A DNA stretch of 64,000 nt from Prinsepia uniflora (GCA_032719365.1 CM064868.1:8466235-8530234); one strand, 5' to 3'; numbered from the stretch's first letter, positions 23,332 to 34,821 are shown. Numbers and translations: made by a program. Notes: generated by a model from the sequence alone, not told the origin.

Positions 23332-23772
23332 TTATGCGTAGCTGCACATCCCGTAGACACACTTACTGCCTTTTTTGCACTTGTTGTTGCAACTGCCACA
23401 GTGTCTCTTATCAGACCTCGGATTCACACACTTACCTTTGCAGCATGTCTCTCCGTACTTGCATTTCCTCCCACACTTTCCACAGTTGCCTCTGTCTGTG
23501 CGTTTGTCCACACATTTCTTCCGGCAACAGTCTGGCCCTGCGCTGCCTGAGGCCCGACAGACCCTAGGGTACTTGTCACATGTCGCTACCGCGGGTCGAG
23601 AGCGGAGGAACCGGCCACTTCTTCCCCTCAGCAAAAAAGAACTTTTGGTTTCATCGTCATCATTGGTGGTTTCGTGGTCGATGTCGGCCGATTCTTCTCC
23701 AACTGCAGCAGAGAGAGTAATGACTAAAGGCATTAGAAGGGCAAGCAAGAGGAAAACTTTGAAGGTTGCCAT
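23332..23772 (-). CDS. STIG1-like secreted cysteine-rich protein (copy B)
   Basis: The protein has 146 residues and is a close paralogue of the gene at 17038-17481. The open frame extends 38 codons upstream of the chosen Met, but that extension runs back through the promoter and TATA box. The start is therefore set at 23772, where MATFKVFLLLALLMPLVI aligns with the copy A signal peptide. The mature part has the same 16-cysteine STIG1 domain (CDKYPRVCRA, GPDCC, NCGKCGRKC, HCGSCNNKC, ending CSYA). Differences from copy A cluster in the acidic linker after the signal peptide. It is predicted to be secreted to the apoplast; its specific role is not known. Confidence 0.92.
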   Translation of the reverse strand: MATFKVFLLLALLMPLVITLSAAVGEESADIDHETTNDDDETKSSFLLRGRSGRFLRSRPAVATCDKYPRVCRASGSAGPDCCRKKCVDKRTDRGNCGKCGRKCKYGETCCKGKCVNPRSDKRHCGSCNNKCKKGSKCVYGMCSYA

Positions 23773-23856
23773 GTGTTTTGTTGGTGTGTGTATAATGAGA
23801 AGATGGTAGTATGTATTGAATGGTTTTGGATGGAGAAGCATGAAGGGTTGGAGAAG

Positions 23857-23864
23857 TATATATA
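23857..23864 (-). promoter_or_regulatory. TATA box of STIG1 copy B
   Basis: TATATATA on the minus strand lies about 85 bp upstream of the start at 23772. Its placement supports that start rather than the longer open frame. Confidence 0.55.
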
Positions 23865-25930
23865 GAGAAGGAATGGTACTATTCACGAAGTTCTTAATGG
23901 GTTGGTCTAATTGAAACGGGTACGCACAACGTTTAAGTAAACGAAGTTAGGCTTTCAACGGAACATTACACTACCAATTAGGTGAATATTAACTAATGAA
24001 GAAGAATAAGAAACAAATTTAAAAACTTCAACATTGCACGAAATTTTTGTAATAATACGTACGGTGTATTTAGATTATAACATCAAAATTTAGTCGTTGA
24101 AAATGTTAGTATATATATATGATAAATATAGCACATCGTATAATATTCGAAGATGAAAATAAAGTGGGTACGTAGGTTAGGCCACAGATCATTAATTACT
24201 CAATTGGATGACATTAGTTATAATTTATATGAAAACTATGGACTATTTTCAATTGTATAGTCCTTTGACTAGTCAAATGACTTATAAGTTTAATTGCTCT
24301 TAAATTTTTGGTATAATTCCAAAAGAAATACGAATGAAGTTCGTTCTAGTATAAAATATCAGGATACGTTGTTATTAATATTACATTACGTGAAGTGAGT
24401 CGGTGACTTAGCTGATTAAGGCCGAAAGAAGCCCGCCTTCTTGGCTTGTTATTTTGAAGATCAAGGGTCGGAGAAAATAACCAAAAGCAGTCCATGGATT
24501 TTCCAAATGGAGAAATAAAAACCGTTACAGAAGCACTTGCGGAGCCTCCATGTTGACTTTTTTTTTCTTTTTTTTTTAATATTAAATTGACTAAGCTTTT
24601 GGAATTACAGAATTGACCAATATGAATCAAGAAGCTTGAAGATGGGTGAGCATTTGAGATTGGACGACGACTACTTCAACTTCAACACCATGCATCTAAT
24701 TCAATTCGTTAGCAGAGATTTGGTTCTCTGTGGGCGTTTCTACCTTGTTACCGAAACTAGCTCATTTGTATATACTCTAAATTATTTTATTGCTTTCTTA
24801 TTAAGATCGGTATTGAGTAATTTTATCTTTAATAATTTCACTTTGCTCATGATGCTGATCAATCAACTGTACGTATTGGTACTATGATGCGTAAAGGCTA
24901 GCGTCACTCCGCATTTAGTAGTGAATATTTGTTTTTTTTTTTAATTAAGAAATACTTCACTTGTGGGAAAGGTGGAGGGAGACGCTGGAGATCGACTTGG
25001 AAATGTAGTTTGTGAATGATATTAATTCAAATATGCGAAAACAAATTAAGGGAGAAATTTGGTGGTCCATACCGGAATTTTTTCCACGATCATTACAAAA
25101 ATAATAACATTAGATGTTAAATTGCCGTCTCTCTTTCTAAAAAAGAACCCTAGCTGTTCTCTCTAAAAAAATCTTCTTAATTTTTGTATTAGTCTAATCT
25201 TCTTCATATCTAGGAGTCAAATTTCCCCTTAGTACCCATATAGATATGTAGTGAATATACGGTAATCCAACCAGTCTCGGTGTCGGGTTCATCAAAATTT
25301 GTTAGTCTTTGGCTTTCTTTTTCTTGTTTCATCGTCATGGGTGTCAATCATGGTCACATAAGGTTTTGACGTTATGATGGGTCTGTTTGCCAATGAAATT
25401 CTTGTTTTGATCAGGAACCAGATTCGCCTTCACATATATTGTTTTTGCTAGTGATGTGGCTATTGTTTTTGCTAGTGATGTGGCCCCATGGGTTTTGATA
25501 GAGCGATTGCAGTCCTCCATTTGTGGTGGTGATGGTGGTGATGTCAATCACAATGCATTTGAGCGTGTATGATATGGTAGTGATAGACAGCGACAATGGT
25601 GGAAGTGACCCATTTGTATCTTTTGTTGAGTTATTCATTTTTTATTCTTTTTAGTTTGCTTTAGGCAAGTAAGTCCAGTGACTCTTATATCGGGTTGGTT
25701 GTGTTTTTTTCCTTTTTGTGAGATTGTAAAGATCAATTAGTTGTTTGTACAATAATAACCTTGATGAAACTTAAAGAGTTTTTGTGTGCATTATTCCATC
25801 TATATCGTTTCAACAGATGTTGAGTATGATTATAATTGGAGGTACATACCCATATTTGTAGTCAAGTTATTACAATAGAAAACTCTATTTACTTTATATC
25901 TATGTTTTATAAATGAAATTTCGTATATTC

Positions 25931-26233
25931 TAAAAAAAATATTATGTTCATTAGCCGGTAATAAAATGAAAGTAAAGTTAGAAATATTGATATAATGTAT
26001 TATATATATATATATATATTTTTGTCATCTTTTATGGTGGTCCTTATCAAGGACGTGCTTATCGTTGAAGTACTCGGTGATTCAAGGAATGGCTGTTATT
26101 TTTGCAATTGATGCTATATAATTCTATGAGTTTGGAAAATGGAGAAAATAGCAGAAGCATATTGACTAATTAGCGTACGTACGTGTGTGGAAGCCAGAAA
26201 GATTTTGGCTACAAATACATGCAGAAGCCATTA

Positions 26234-26267
<34 letters not shown>

Positions 26268-26804
26268 GGAACCTATTTTACGAAACAGTTATATTAACAC
26301 ATGATGTCATTAATTTACACGTATAATATGAGATTTATTATGAACGTATACGTGCGACTGCATAAGTATATATGTGCGTTGAGTATAGATGCACCAACTT
26401 GAGAACCACACGATCGAAAATCACACTTTCTCCAACCAATGATAATATATATATACGTGTCATCTCTACTAATTTTGACGAATTACACAAACAAATCGAA
26501 TTATGCACTTTTCATTCAATCACCGTCTCACCGACCAGCCAACTCCTGGCTAGATTGATTGTACGCGTGAACAAGTACTACATATTGTTAATAATTTATT
26601 TCTTTTGACATAATGATAATTAAAGAACATTAATATTGCAACATGCACGGGCAAAATATTTAGACAGTAAATTTAAGTAAAATGAAACCATTAATTTCTT
26701 TCAATGATTTCACAGCAATAAATACATAATGTGTAATTTGTCCTTTTCTGATGAGTACTATATATGTATAGGCAAGATGAATATATGAATATATGAATAA
26801 TGAA
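25931..26804. other. AT-rich non-coding stretch before the STIG1 remnant
   Basis: TA runs occur near 26003-26019 and 26236-26265. The part at 26345-26490 resembles 45410-45535, the 3' flank of STIG1 copy E. This shows that the broken STIG1 copy at 26805 kept its 3' flank when it was duplicated. No gene is seen. Confidence 0.5.
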
Positions 26805-27045
26805 TCATGAATAATTGCACACCCCATAAACGCAATACTCGCTCTTGTTGCACTCGTTATTGCAGGCACCACAATTCCTCTTGTCAAATGATGCATTCGT
26901 GCACTTGCCCTTGCAAAAAATCTCAGTGTACTTGCATCTCCGCCCCCATTTCCAACAGTTGTACCGGTTACTCCTCACATTCACACATTTCTTCTTGCAG
27001 CAGGCCGGCCCGGGGGTGTTCTTGGCACGACAAATCCTTGGAAGA
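26805..27045 (-). pseudogene. STIG1-like pseudogene, 5'-truncated (copy C)
   Basis: On the minus strand the sequence matches the genes at 30901 and 45647 from PRICRAKN to the stop. Everything upstream (signal peptide, linker and first cysteine) is gone, replaced at about 27041-27051 by the left end of the large duplicated block. Two further cysteines are lost by substitution: the segment equivalent to NCGKCGRRC reads NCWKWGRRC, and EICCKGK reads EIFCKGK. That leaves 13 of 16 cysteines. The open frame that reaches 27095 starts in unrelated sequence. Missing secretion signal and missing cysteines make a functional product unlikely. Confidence 0.88.
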
Positions 27046-27278
27046 TTCAACAAAAGAAGATTAATGTAGTTTAGAAGACTAAACCTTACTCCCACCGAGA
27101 AACAGAGACCAAAGAATCAACTTCGAATTTATCAGAGTAAATCTTCACAGGTTTCTGCAATTCATTCGAAGCTTATTGACAAATCAAAATTCATGATAAT
27201 ATAAGAAAATAAAAGGTAAACCGTCGATTCAAGCATTCAGTTTGCAAATATGAGCTTTGTTAAGAGCTGATACAGAAA

Positions 27279-27512
27279 TTACATGGACTCACCTTGTGCA
27301 CGAGATGTTCCTCTCCTATATATGATGAAGCAATTTGAGCAAGTCCATGTAGCTGTGCACACCCCTGCAGCGGCAAAGAAGACAATAAGTTTGCAACTAA
27401 ACAATAATAAGAAGTGTAAACTAAAAAAGATCAGGTGGGAACGTACCTGATTACATGACATATAAGAAGATGAATTTGACTCACTCATCTTAACGAAAAA
27501 TAAGATTTTCAA
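27279..27512 (-). other. Possible spliced non-coding exons downstream of RING gene
   Basis: On the minus strand a TGATTACATG..AATCAG exon end is followed by GTACGTTC (near 27446), an acceptor CCGCTGCAG lies near 27367, and a second donor CACAAG|GTGAGT near 27292. Donors and acceptor are strong, so a spliced transcript is plausible, perhaps a 3' UTR of the RING gene or a separate non-coding RNA. The open frame across it (77 codons) has no recognised domain. The stretch is identical in the second unit at 41299-41532. Confidence 0.3.
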
Positions 27513-28297
27513 GGGCGCACTAGGAAAATAGAGGAAAAATCTGCATCTTTAAATTTTTACAACTAAACACATCAAAGAACGCATTATGCATAATGTTCTG
27601 ATGCAATTCAAGACAAAGAGCAGAAACTTTAAAGGCATATTTGAATATAAAATAAAAGGTTGTTTACAAAGAAAGGGAAAATTAATAAGATTACTACTTA
27701 TGAATCTAGTTCAATACAAGGACTAGAGATTACGTTGCCAAAATTAATTAGGTTTCGTTAAGCTAATAATTGCTAACATAACACATTGAAGCAAAGAGAT
27801 CAAAGGAGAAGTAATGGTAAAAGAGACAAGAATTTAAAAGGTACGGAATCTTGTCCAGGGAAAGAAAATGTTTCTGACAAAGGCCAAAATTGTTTCACAT
27901 AATGATTATTTCTGAGTAATGAGATGGGCATGAAATTGAAACGCATGATCAACAAAACAGATCGAACCCACAAACAGTGAACAGTTGTTGCTCATATATA
28001 ATGCATCATGCATGTGCATATGAGATTATATCATATGAAAGCAACAACAACATGGTGCCCATGATGATGTGCAAAATTCATCTAAATATAAAGAAAGCAA
28101 CCAAAATATAGAACGACTGATGAGGCAACGCAAGGCGAGGCGAGGAGCGCAGGGAATGAAAGAATGGGTCCATAAGATCATAACAGCAGCAAACAATTAA
28201 TCAGAAAAGATATCACAAAAATAAGAATTTGAATTCAAGCCGACTAACCCTAACCGTAAACCAGTAAACCCTAAAAGCAAAGAGATGAATGGAAGAG

Positions 28298-28711
28298 TCA
28301 GATGGTTGAAGCCTCTAAAGAAAACCTGCAGTAAGGGCAAGTGTTGTTTTGGTTCAACCACCTGATTAAACATGGCGTGTGAAACGTGTGCTCACACGGC
28401 ATGCGAATTACCTCCTGCCCCACAAGACCCTCTAGGCAAATAGAGCACTCGGATTCCGCCGAAGGTTCTGAGCACCCATTAAAGAACAACCTTTCCAAGC
28501 CCTCAATGGCGGCTTGGGATGCTGTCCTGCGTAAATGAAAATCAAAATTATAATCGAAATTAGCATCAACAATGAGCACTGTATCCTCTGAAAGAGGAAC
28601 AGATTCCACCATATCCCATTCAAGATCGGCGGATTCCGGAGTCTCCCTTAAGAGATCGGCTAAAAACTCATCCACGTAGAATGTGTCAACAATAGACCAC
28701 TGGGAATCCAT
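28298..28711 (-). CDS. Small RING-H2 E3 ubiquitin ligase (unit 1)
   Basis: This single-exon gene encodes 137 residues. A C-terminal RING-H2 finger has the full zinc ligand set: Cys89, Cys92, Cys106, His108, His111, Cys114, Cys125 and Cys128, with the conserved Trp118 that usually contacts the E2 enzyme. The N-terminal ~80 residues are acidic and have no recognised domain, no signal peptide and no membrane segment, so a soluble protein is likely. RING-H2 proteins transfer ubiquitin from E2 to a substrate; the substrate here is unknown. The upstream region (28715-28880) is rich in GAGAGCG repeats typical of a plant 5' UTR or promoter. The second unit carries a frameshifted copy. Confidence 0.85.
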   Translation of the reverse strand: MDSQWSIVDTFYVDEFLADLLRETPESADLEWDMVESVPLSEDTVLIVDANFDYNFDFHLRRTASQAAIEGLERLFFNGCSEPSAESECSICLEGLVGQEVIRMPCEHTFHTPCLIRWLNQNNTCPYCRFSLEASTI

Positions 28712-29080
28712 TGTAGTGTTCGTGATGACAGAAAATCAGAGAGAGCGTTGAGAGAGCGAGAGCCTTGAGCAAAGACTCAGAGACAGCGAGAGCGGTGAGC
28801 GAAACTCAGAGCAAGGAGCGTTGAAGAAAGGGAGCAGAGACTGCGACAGAGACAGAGAGCGAGAGCCTTGAGTAATGAGAAAAGTGGGAGAGAAGTAAAT
28901 GAAGGGAGCTGTCAGATCTAGAATTTTGAAAGCTAATAAGGGAGTGACACATGGAGAGAGAGATATGTTGAGTTATTCTGTTTTATTCTTTTTTTTTTAA
29001 TGTTAGATCATTGAATATTGATGGATAGTGGACTGACATTTTTTATGGAAGGTGCCCAAAAACATGTGCTGCTTTACTAT

Positions 29081-29580
29081 TTTTTTTTTTTTAATCAAAA
29101 TATATTAAAGGACAAAGTAACACAAGAGTTCAAAACACCTCCCTTAGAAGAACACACAAAATTAACAGTATTTACAAAATATCAACATTCCAATTCTTAA
29201 CAGTAAGGATATTGGAAGAATTTTGCCTAAAATTAAGAGTATAAAACTTACTACGAATCATGGCTACGATAACATTAAAGACCACTTCAAGAGGTTTCTT
29301 GGTGTTTTCGAAAATCCAATTATTTCGCTCCTACCAAATGTGGTAGACAGTCACAACCAAGGGAAGACGCTTAACAACTTGGGCCATCTTTTTTCCATGC
29401 CAAGGCATAATAGTAGAAAAAACAAAATTAGGCCAGTGACAAGAAGACCAATCAGACCCTGCAATTGCCAAAATTCTCCTCCAAATACAAGAATTATAAA
29501 GACAATTGAAAAACAAATGACCCCTTCCCCGAGGTGCATTTTCGCTCACCAGTGTATTCATATGATGCCATACGTCTTCC
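29081..29580 (-). mobile_element. 5'-truncated LINE, reverse-transcriptase C-terminal part
   Basis: The minus strand encodes a fragment with the zinc-binding zf-RVT pattern found at the end of plant LINE ORF2: GHLFFNC..SCIWRRIL near the start, then VTVYHIW, a stop, and an ERNNWIF-like tail (the family reads HxxW.ERNxRxF). A T tract at 29081-29092 is the remnant of the element's poly(A) tail. The copy is dead and is also present in the second unit (43096-43628), so it inserted before the duplication. Confidence 0.7.
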
Positions 29581-29820
29581 TGTCCTAGTTATTAACCATC
29601 CTGTCCTAGTTATTAACCATAGTCAAAGGTATCAAACGATCTTAGTAAATTTTAAATTAAAACTAAAACCTAAATAAAAAAATAAAAAATCCAATCCTTC
29701 TTATCCAGTTATGAAAATATTGGCATGCGGCTAACATTTCGTTTGAAATTTATGTAAATTGGAAAATTGAAAATTCGAATATCCGTTGCTTAATTTCTTC
29801 ATAAAAAAATTGAGATTGAA

Positions 29821-30170
29821 CTCATGGCCTAGTTAAGCCGAAAATTCCATCAATAGCGATGTCGATTTCTAGGCTTCGCGGTTTCGGTTCGACACTTGTA
29901 GTAATCGTGGATGGGGATGAAGGCAGGGATGAAGTCGATGAGGCTGGGTCGTGGTCGCTGGTCGTAGGGAGGGAAGATGTTGGGGAGAGAGGAAGGGAAA
30001 ATTGGAAAAATGGGTGATATCGCTGGTCGACACTTTTTAGTAACAATACATATACCATATCTCTCTGTCCCCCATCTCTCTCTATCTCCCAATCAGATTG
30101 CTTGTGATGTGTACATTTTGATTTCATTTCACCCAAGTTTGCCCACGCTCAAAATAATAATGATAAGATT
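29821..30170. other. Low-complexity transcribed-like or TE-derived stretch
   Basis: It is GA-rich on one strand, with GGATGAAGGCAGGGATGA-type repeats that are expanded in the second unit (43970-44025). Open frames on both strands have no recognisable domain. I see no gene here. Confidence 0.35.
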
Positions 30171-30399
30171 AATTAGAATAAAGTAATTTAATTATAATGA
30201 AATATCTAATTCTTCCGCAATATAACAAATTCGATTTTCTCGCTTTTGAATTTCATCCTTGAAAATCTTCTACCAAAATTGCAGTTGTCAGAAATTCGTA
30301 GTCGAACTCTCCTCGTTTACTAATATAAAAAAAAACTCTACTCGTTTTTAGTGAAGTTCAACGAATTAAGAATTATTGTTGCTAAATAATTATTAATAA

Positions 30400-30670
30400 A
30401 ATTATGTTTTTTTTGTTTATGTTTACGGTTTTATATTGTTAGTCATTATTAGACCACATTGTATCATATTATATCTCATATATTTATCGAATTAAAATTA
30501 TTTTATAATTTTAATTAGTCTTATATAACCACTATTAAGTTCTTAAGCTTTCCCAAAATTTTATAAAAAAATTCAAGTTTTGGACTAAAATTCTATTATT
30601 TTTGTTGAGAATAAATTTCCATAAATTTGACTATTAATATTTCCGTTGATATTGATTTTTCATCTTTAGA
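30400..30670. repeat. Fragment of a dispersed AT-rich repeat
   Basis: Similar over about 270 bp to 21310-21580 inside the TIR element at 20707-21600, including CATATATTTAT and a TTATATAACCACTATTAAG stretch. Also present at 44480-44760 in the second unit. Confidence 0.5.
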
Positions 30671-30900
30671 TGTTCTTAATTTACATGTTATAATATGTGA
30701 TTTATTATGAATATATATAGTATAATATTAAGATAATTCAACATTACTTTTTATTTTTATTTTTTATTATAAGATTATATTGAGGATTATGAATAATATA
30801 TCAAAGTGATTATAAACAACATTACATGCATGTGTCATCTCTACTAATTTTGTTAAGTATATTTGTATAGGCAAGGTGAATATATGAATGAATGAATGAA

Positions 30901-31347
30901 TCATGCATAATTGCACATCCCATAAATGCAATACTCGCCCTTGTTGCACTTGTTATTGCAGGCACCACAATGTCTCTTGTCAAAAGATGCATTGATGCAC
31001 TTGCCCTTGCAACAAATCTCAGTGTACTTGCATCTCCGCCCGCATTTTCCACAGTTGTACCGGTCACTCCTCACATTCACACATTTCTTCTTGCAGCAGT
31101 CCGGCCCGGGGCTGTTCTTGGCACGGCAAATCCTTGGGTAGTTGTTGCAAGTGTAACTTGGCACTGGCTTATACTTTGTCTGGCTAAGGAACCGTCTCAC
31201 TCCTCTCAAAGATGTAGTCGTCACGCCTGCTTCATCTTCCACTTCCTCCAAGTTGTAATCGTCTACATTCGCCGCAGAAGCAATGGCCATTGTTGCTAGG
31301 AGACCAAAGAATAAGATGTTCATCAACTTCATGCTCATGATGAACAA
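30901..31347 (-). CDS. STIG1-like secreted cysteine-rich protein (copy D, unit 1)
   Basis: This single-exon gene encodes 148 residues from the first Met, or 143 from the third (MKLMNILFF), which directly starts the signal peptide. The hydrophobic leader (ILFFGLLATMAIASAA) is followed by an acidic linker (EEVEDEAG), a LRGVRRFLSQ segment and the 16-cysteine STIG1 domain (CNNYPRICRA, GPDCCKKKC, NCGKCGRRCKYTEICC, HCGACNNKC, ending CNYA). It forms a subgroup distinct from copies A and B: VNVRSDRYNC replaces VDKRTDRGNC. A TATA box lies ~100 bp upstream. It differs from copy E by one residue in the acidic linker (Gly here, Asp there). Confidence 0.93.
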   Translation of the reverse strand: MFIMSMKLMNILFFGLLATMAIASAANVDDYNLEEVEDEAGVTTTSLRGVRRFLSQTKYKPVPSYTCNNYPRICRAKNSPGPDCCKKKCVNVRSDRYNCGKCGRRCKYTEICCKGKCINASFDKRHCGACNNKCNKGEYCIYGMCNYA

Positions 31348-31445
31348 TTAGAAATGAATATAATGATTGTTTTTTTTTTGGGTAGCTAGTTAGGGTGATA
31401 GGAGGAGCTTAGGAGGTATTTACCAGGTTTGAGTGGAATATGGGG

Positions 31446-31452
31446 TTTTATA
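31446..31452 (-). promoter_or_regulatory. TATA box of STIG1 copy D
   Basis: TATAAAA on the minus strand lies about 100 bp upstream of the start at 31347. It is conserved at 46192-46198 for copy E. Confidence 0.6.
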
Positions 31453-32181
31453 CATACATTTGGGGAGGAGAGTTGACAATTGGAAACTTGATGTGCAAGT
31501 GTTGCTTTATTTGTGTGGTTGCAATGATGGTCTGAATTCATAAGGTTACTTGTAAACTACTGAATATCTGCTGTCAAGAAATCAATTGATTGGCAACACA
31601 GAAAAGTTGGCCTCCCAGTGATTGATTCTGTATCACCCCACCATAAAGTTTAAGAGAAGAAAAAAATATATAAACAATTGCAAATGAACTTACCCCTTTT
31701 CCGCACTTCCACATCAACGTTAAATTTATGTAATATTTTAACCCTAGGATGATGATACTTAAAGCCACATGTTGAAATTGGACAGTAATTTTAAGGCTAT
31801 AAAAAAGTTTGCAGCTTAGTACATTGAAATATTCAATGTTATTATAGAATTTTAACGATATTGTTAATAAATAGTGTTTAAATAGCAACACGTAAATTAG
31901 TGATGTGCATGCAGATTTGAATAAACACAGAGGGGGACAAGGGGAATAAAATCATGTTGAGAACTATTTCCATTAAAACAAGCCAGACATGATTCCCCAA
32001 TTTGGTAAGTAAAGCACATATTCTCAATACCAAAATACTACTAATATTAAGAAGGAAACCATTTAGGCTTCAACAACATTGATAATGAGCAACAATTGTT
32101 GTGTTCTGAGCTTTAGAAATTAGCTATTTTAATTTGTGCCTTTTTTTTTCTCAAACAAGATTTCTTGAAAGAGAAGCACTG

Positions 32182-33218
32182 ATGATTAATTATCAAAGCC
32201 TGATTATCCTGAGTCTGATCTTTCCTCATCTCCCTCGTCCTTGTGTCAAAGCCCAAACTTCACCAAGCAATTACCAGCAGCTGCAGGTTGACATTTGGGA
32301 AGCCAATATTCATCGCTCATCCACCAATCATGCACAAGACATCAGCAAACAACAGATGCAGGTTGCTTCTATTCACAGCCCAGCAGAGACTCCTCCTCAT
32401 CATCATCAAGGCCTCACAACAAAACTAAGAACATGGAGACCACAAAACCCTTCTCATTTCCAGCGTTACCTAAGTCATGTACGTAATCAAGTTATTAGTT
32501 CATTCGCCCGAAGGCCGGCTTACCTAACCATTTTTATTTTCTTGTTTGTATATTATGATGGATGAAATTATATGTACATGTATATACAGACGCATGGGAT
32601 TTTGAATATTATTGGATGGGGGACTTTGTTGCCAATAGGAGCAATTGCAGCAAGGTACTTCAGAGAATATCCATTCAAATGCAACGAATGGTATTCTGTT
32701 CACATAGCGTGTCAAAGCGGGGGGTGCATTGTAGGCATTGTTGGATGGTGTCTTGGTATGATGCTTGGGCAGTCTTCAAAGCAACAAACGAACGCAACAC
32801 ATCGTACTCTTGGGATTATTATATTTACATTCTCCACCATTCAAGTAACTCCCTGTCTAAAACTCTACTTACTGCTAATTGCAAAGTCACACAGTCGATC
32901 GATCCGTTTATTATCTTATTAATTCACATGTTATTAATTCAGGTGCTTGTAATATTCCGACGACCAAAAGATGAACTCAAATTTCCAAAATACCTGAGGA
33001 TATTCCATTTTTTTGTTGGCTATGCTCTAATTGCTCTAAGTATAGCAAACATATTTGAAGGAATCAAGAATCAATCTCATGCTCCAAAATGGAAATGGCC
33101 TTATGTGGGAGTTCTTGGATTTTTAGGAGTTACTGCTCTAGGGTTGGAAATTTTTAAGTGGATTAGGTTTACAATGCAGCAGGCAGTGGAACTCAATAGC
33201 AATATGTATACTCCTTGA
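32182..33218 (+). CDS. Cytochrome b561-type membrane protein lacking a DOMON domain (unit 1)
   Basis: My model has three exons: 32182-32478, 32590-32844 and 32943-33218 (donors CAT|GTACGT and CAA|GTAACT, acceptors TACAG and TTCAG), giving 275 residues. After a hydrophobic leader (LIILSLIFPH) comes a ~75-residue polar linker with HHH, then a b561 core of several membrane helices. Four histidines expected to bind two hemes are present: His101 (THGILN), His137 (SVHIACQ), His170 (THRTLG) and His206 (FHFFVGY). The core is closest to plant DOMON-b561 proteins, which pass electrons across membranes, often from ascorbate, but the DOMON domain is absent. The first exon is less certain than the other two; another 5' structure is possible. 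Confidence 0.75.
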
Positions 33219-34821
33219 TTTGTCACTACTCCATTTCTTTCCCTCAACATGATATGTCTATATATATTTTTGAGAACTAAATTCAAATTTTAAAACAAAT
33301 AATATAAACGCAAAAAATAACATCAAACGCGAAACTTCGGTGAGTTTCGATGCATGCGAATAATTTGACTTTAGTATATTGATCTAGATCATATATAGCT
33401 ATCTTAAAATTTGCAATCTAGCTAGTTATATTTTATTGTGAATAATTTGACTTTAGTATATTCAGATCATATAGAATTACTCACATTTCGATTTGTTCTT
33501 TTATGCTTGGATCTTAATTGAAGATATATGTCATGCATGAAGCTTCGATATGTAGTTTGGTTTTCGCATGTTTGGAAAGATCGTAATTAAGTTGCTCATA
33601 TTATATTTCTCTTTGGTGTGCGTCAAATCGTAATAAACTAAAATAGTTTGAGTTTGGAGAGAGATGAATCGAATAGTTTGAACATAGGATAATTATTTCG
33701 GTGTAAAACTATAATCAAGGAAACGGATTCACCCCTCAGTTTTGTTGAAAAATCCATTAATAAAACTGTAGCTTGCTCGTAGTACGATAAATATTAATAA
33801 AATAACATAAATTACAAATTAAAGAGTGCTCACGAGTCACTCCAGGCACACGATGATGTTAAGCTGGTATTTATAATGTTCATGTACCACAATCATGTGA
33901 AGGCTAGGTGCATTGCACTTGTCACCCCCTTGACCCCTAGAGCTCAGAGGCAATTTAGAACATTTTAACTAGTATGACGGGCATTGTTAGGTGACCGATC
34001 ACATGAAAACTAGTCTGCAGCTGACATATGGGATACTGAGATACTAGCGACCCCTATATGATTACTACACTATCTACTTAAAGACCGACCCTCGACAACA
34101 AGTACTTACCGACAACGAAACCAACCAATCATGCAAAGGAAATATAAGTAATAAAACTATACTCGGGAAAAACAATGAGTAAAATCATATGCTAACATGC
34201 TCGTCATCAAGTAGTAACTAGTCACAATTTAGCATGTATCATAAATAGGTACATAAAACGTGCAAGTAGTAATCAAAGGATAAAACAGTACATGAGGTCC
34301 ACTCACCCTTTTTTTTTTTACTCTTCAGGACCTAAAGTGCGTTCTTGACCATCCATGAGGAGGACGTCGACAACTATGGTTCTGACACTTCATGTACGGG
34401 TTGATTAGAAAATGATTCCATATTAATCCCTTGTAATTTATCTAGTTGGATCAGCATGCACTATATGTTGTTTTTCGTAACTTTGCTTGTTTTCAGTACA
34501 CTTGTGTTTTTAATTGCTTGCTTTATTAAAATTGCCTTTATCTTGGACACATTCTTCCTAAATGCATCGTTTTTTCAAGCTTCACCATGTGGATCCCACA
34601 CCCGCGTGTCAGCCAGCACCTCTCGATATCAGAGTCTTAGAGTGTGTCATTTGGTAGAGGAACATATCACTAAGCTTCGGTGTTAATGTGGATGGTCTGA
34701 TTTGGTAGAGTGAGTCTTCTGCTTCTCTCTCTTGAGATTTTTCGAGGTCTGATTTGTATTGAATTGAATAGATGGAAAGTGGATGGTGTTAATTTTTGGT
34801 TATGGTATCTGGGCGCTGTAG
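33219..34821. other. Non-coding stretch, probably decayed repeats
   Basis: It contains a GGTCCACTCACCC block followed by a T tract and CTTCAGGACC (34298-34332), laid out like the 3' part of the long LTRs (GTCCACTCACACC...CTTCAGGTCG). It also has the repeated phrase AATAATTTGACTTTAGTATA (33359 and 33441). No exon encoding the missing N-terminus of the PLP-homeostasis protein is found here. An identical stretch lies at 47965-49567. Confidence 0.4.

Larger units (their letters stand above)
23025..25930. repeat. Direct duplicate B around the second STIG1 gene
   Basis: This is the shorter partner of 16745-22640, in the same orientation. It holds the STIG1 gene, its promoter, and the non-coding block at 25020-25900. 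That block matches 21715-22620, including GGTAATCCAACCAG and TTCACATATATTG. Confidence 0.75.

Noticed and set aside
23773..23886. N-terminal extension of STIG1 copy B to a 184-residue protein
   Set aside because: The extension crosses the TATA box and has no counterpart in copy A; the internal Met gives a proper signal peptide.
29223..29588. Plus-strand 121-codon frame as a gene
   Set aside because: It is antisense to a LINE fragment with the zf-RVT pattern on the minus strand.
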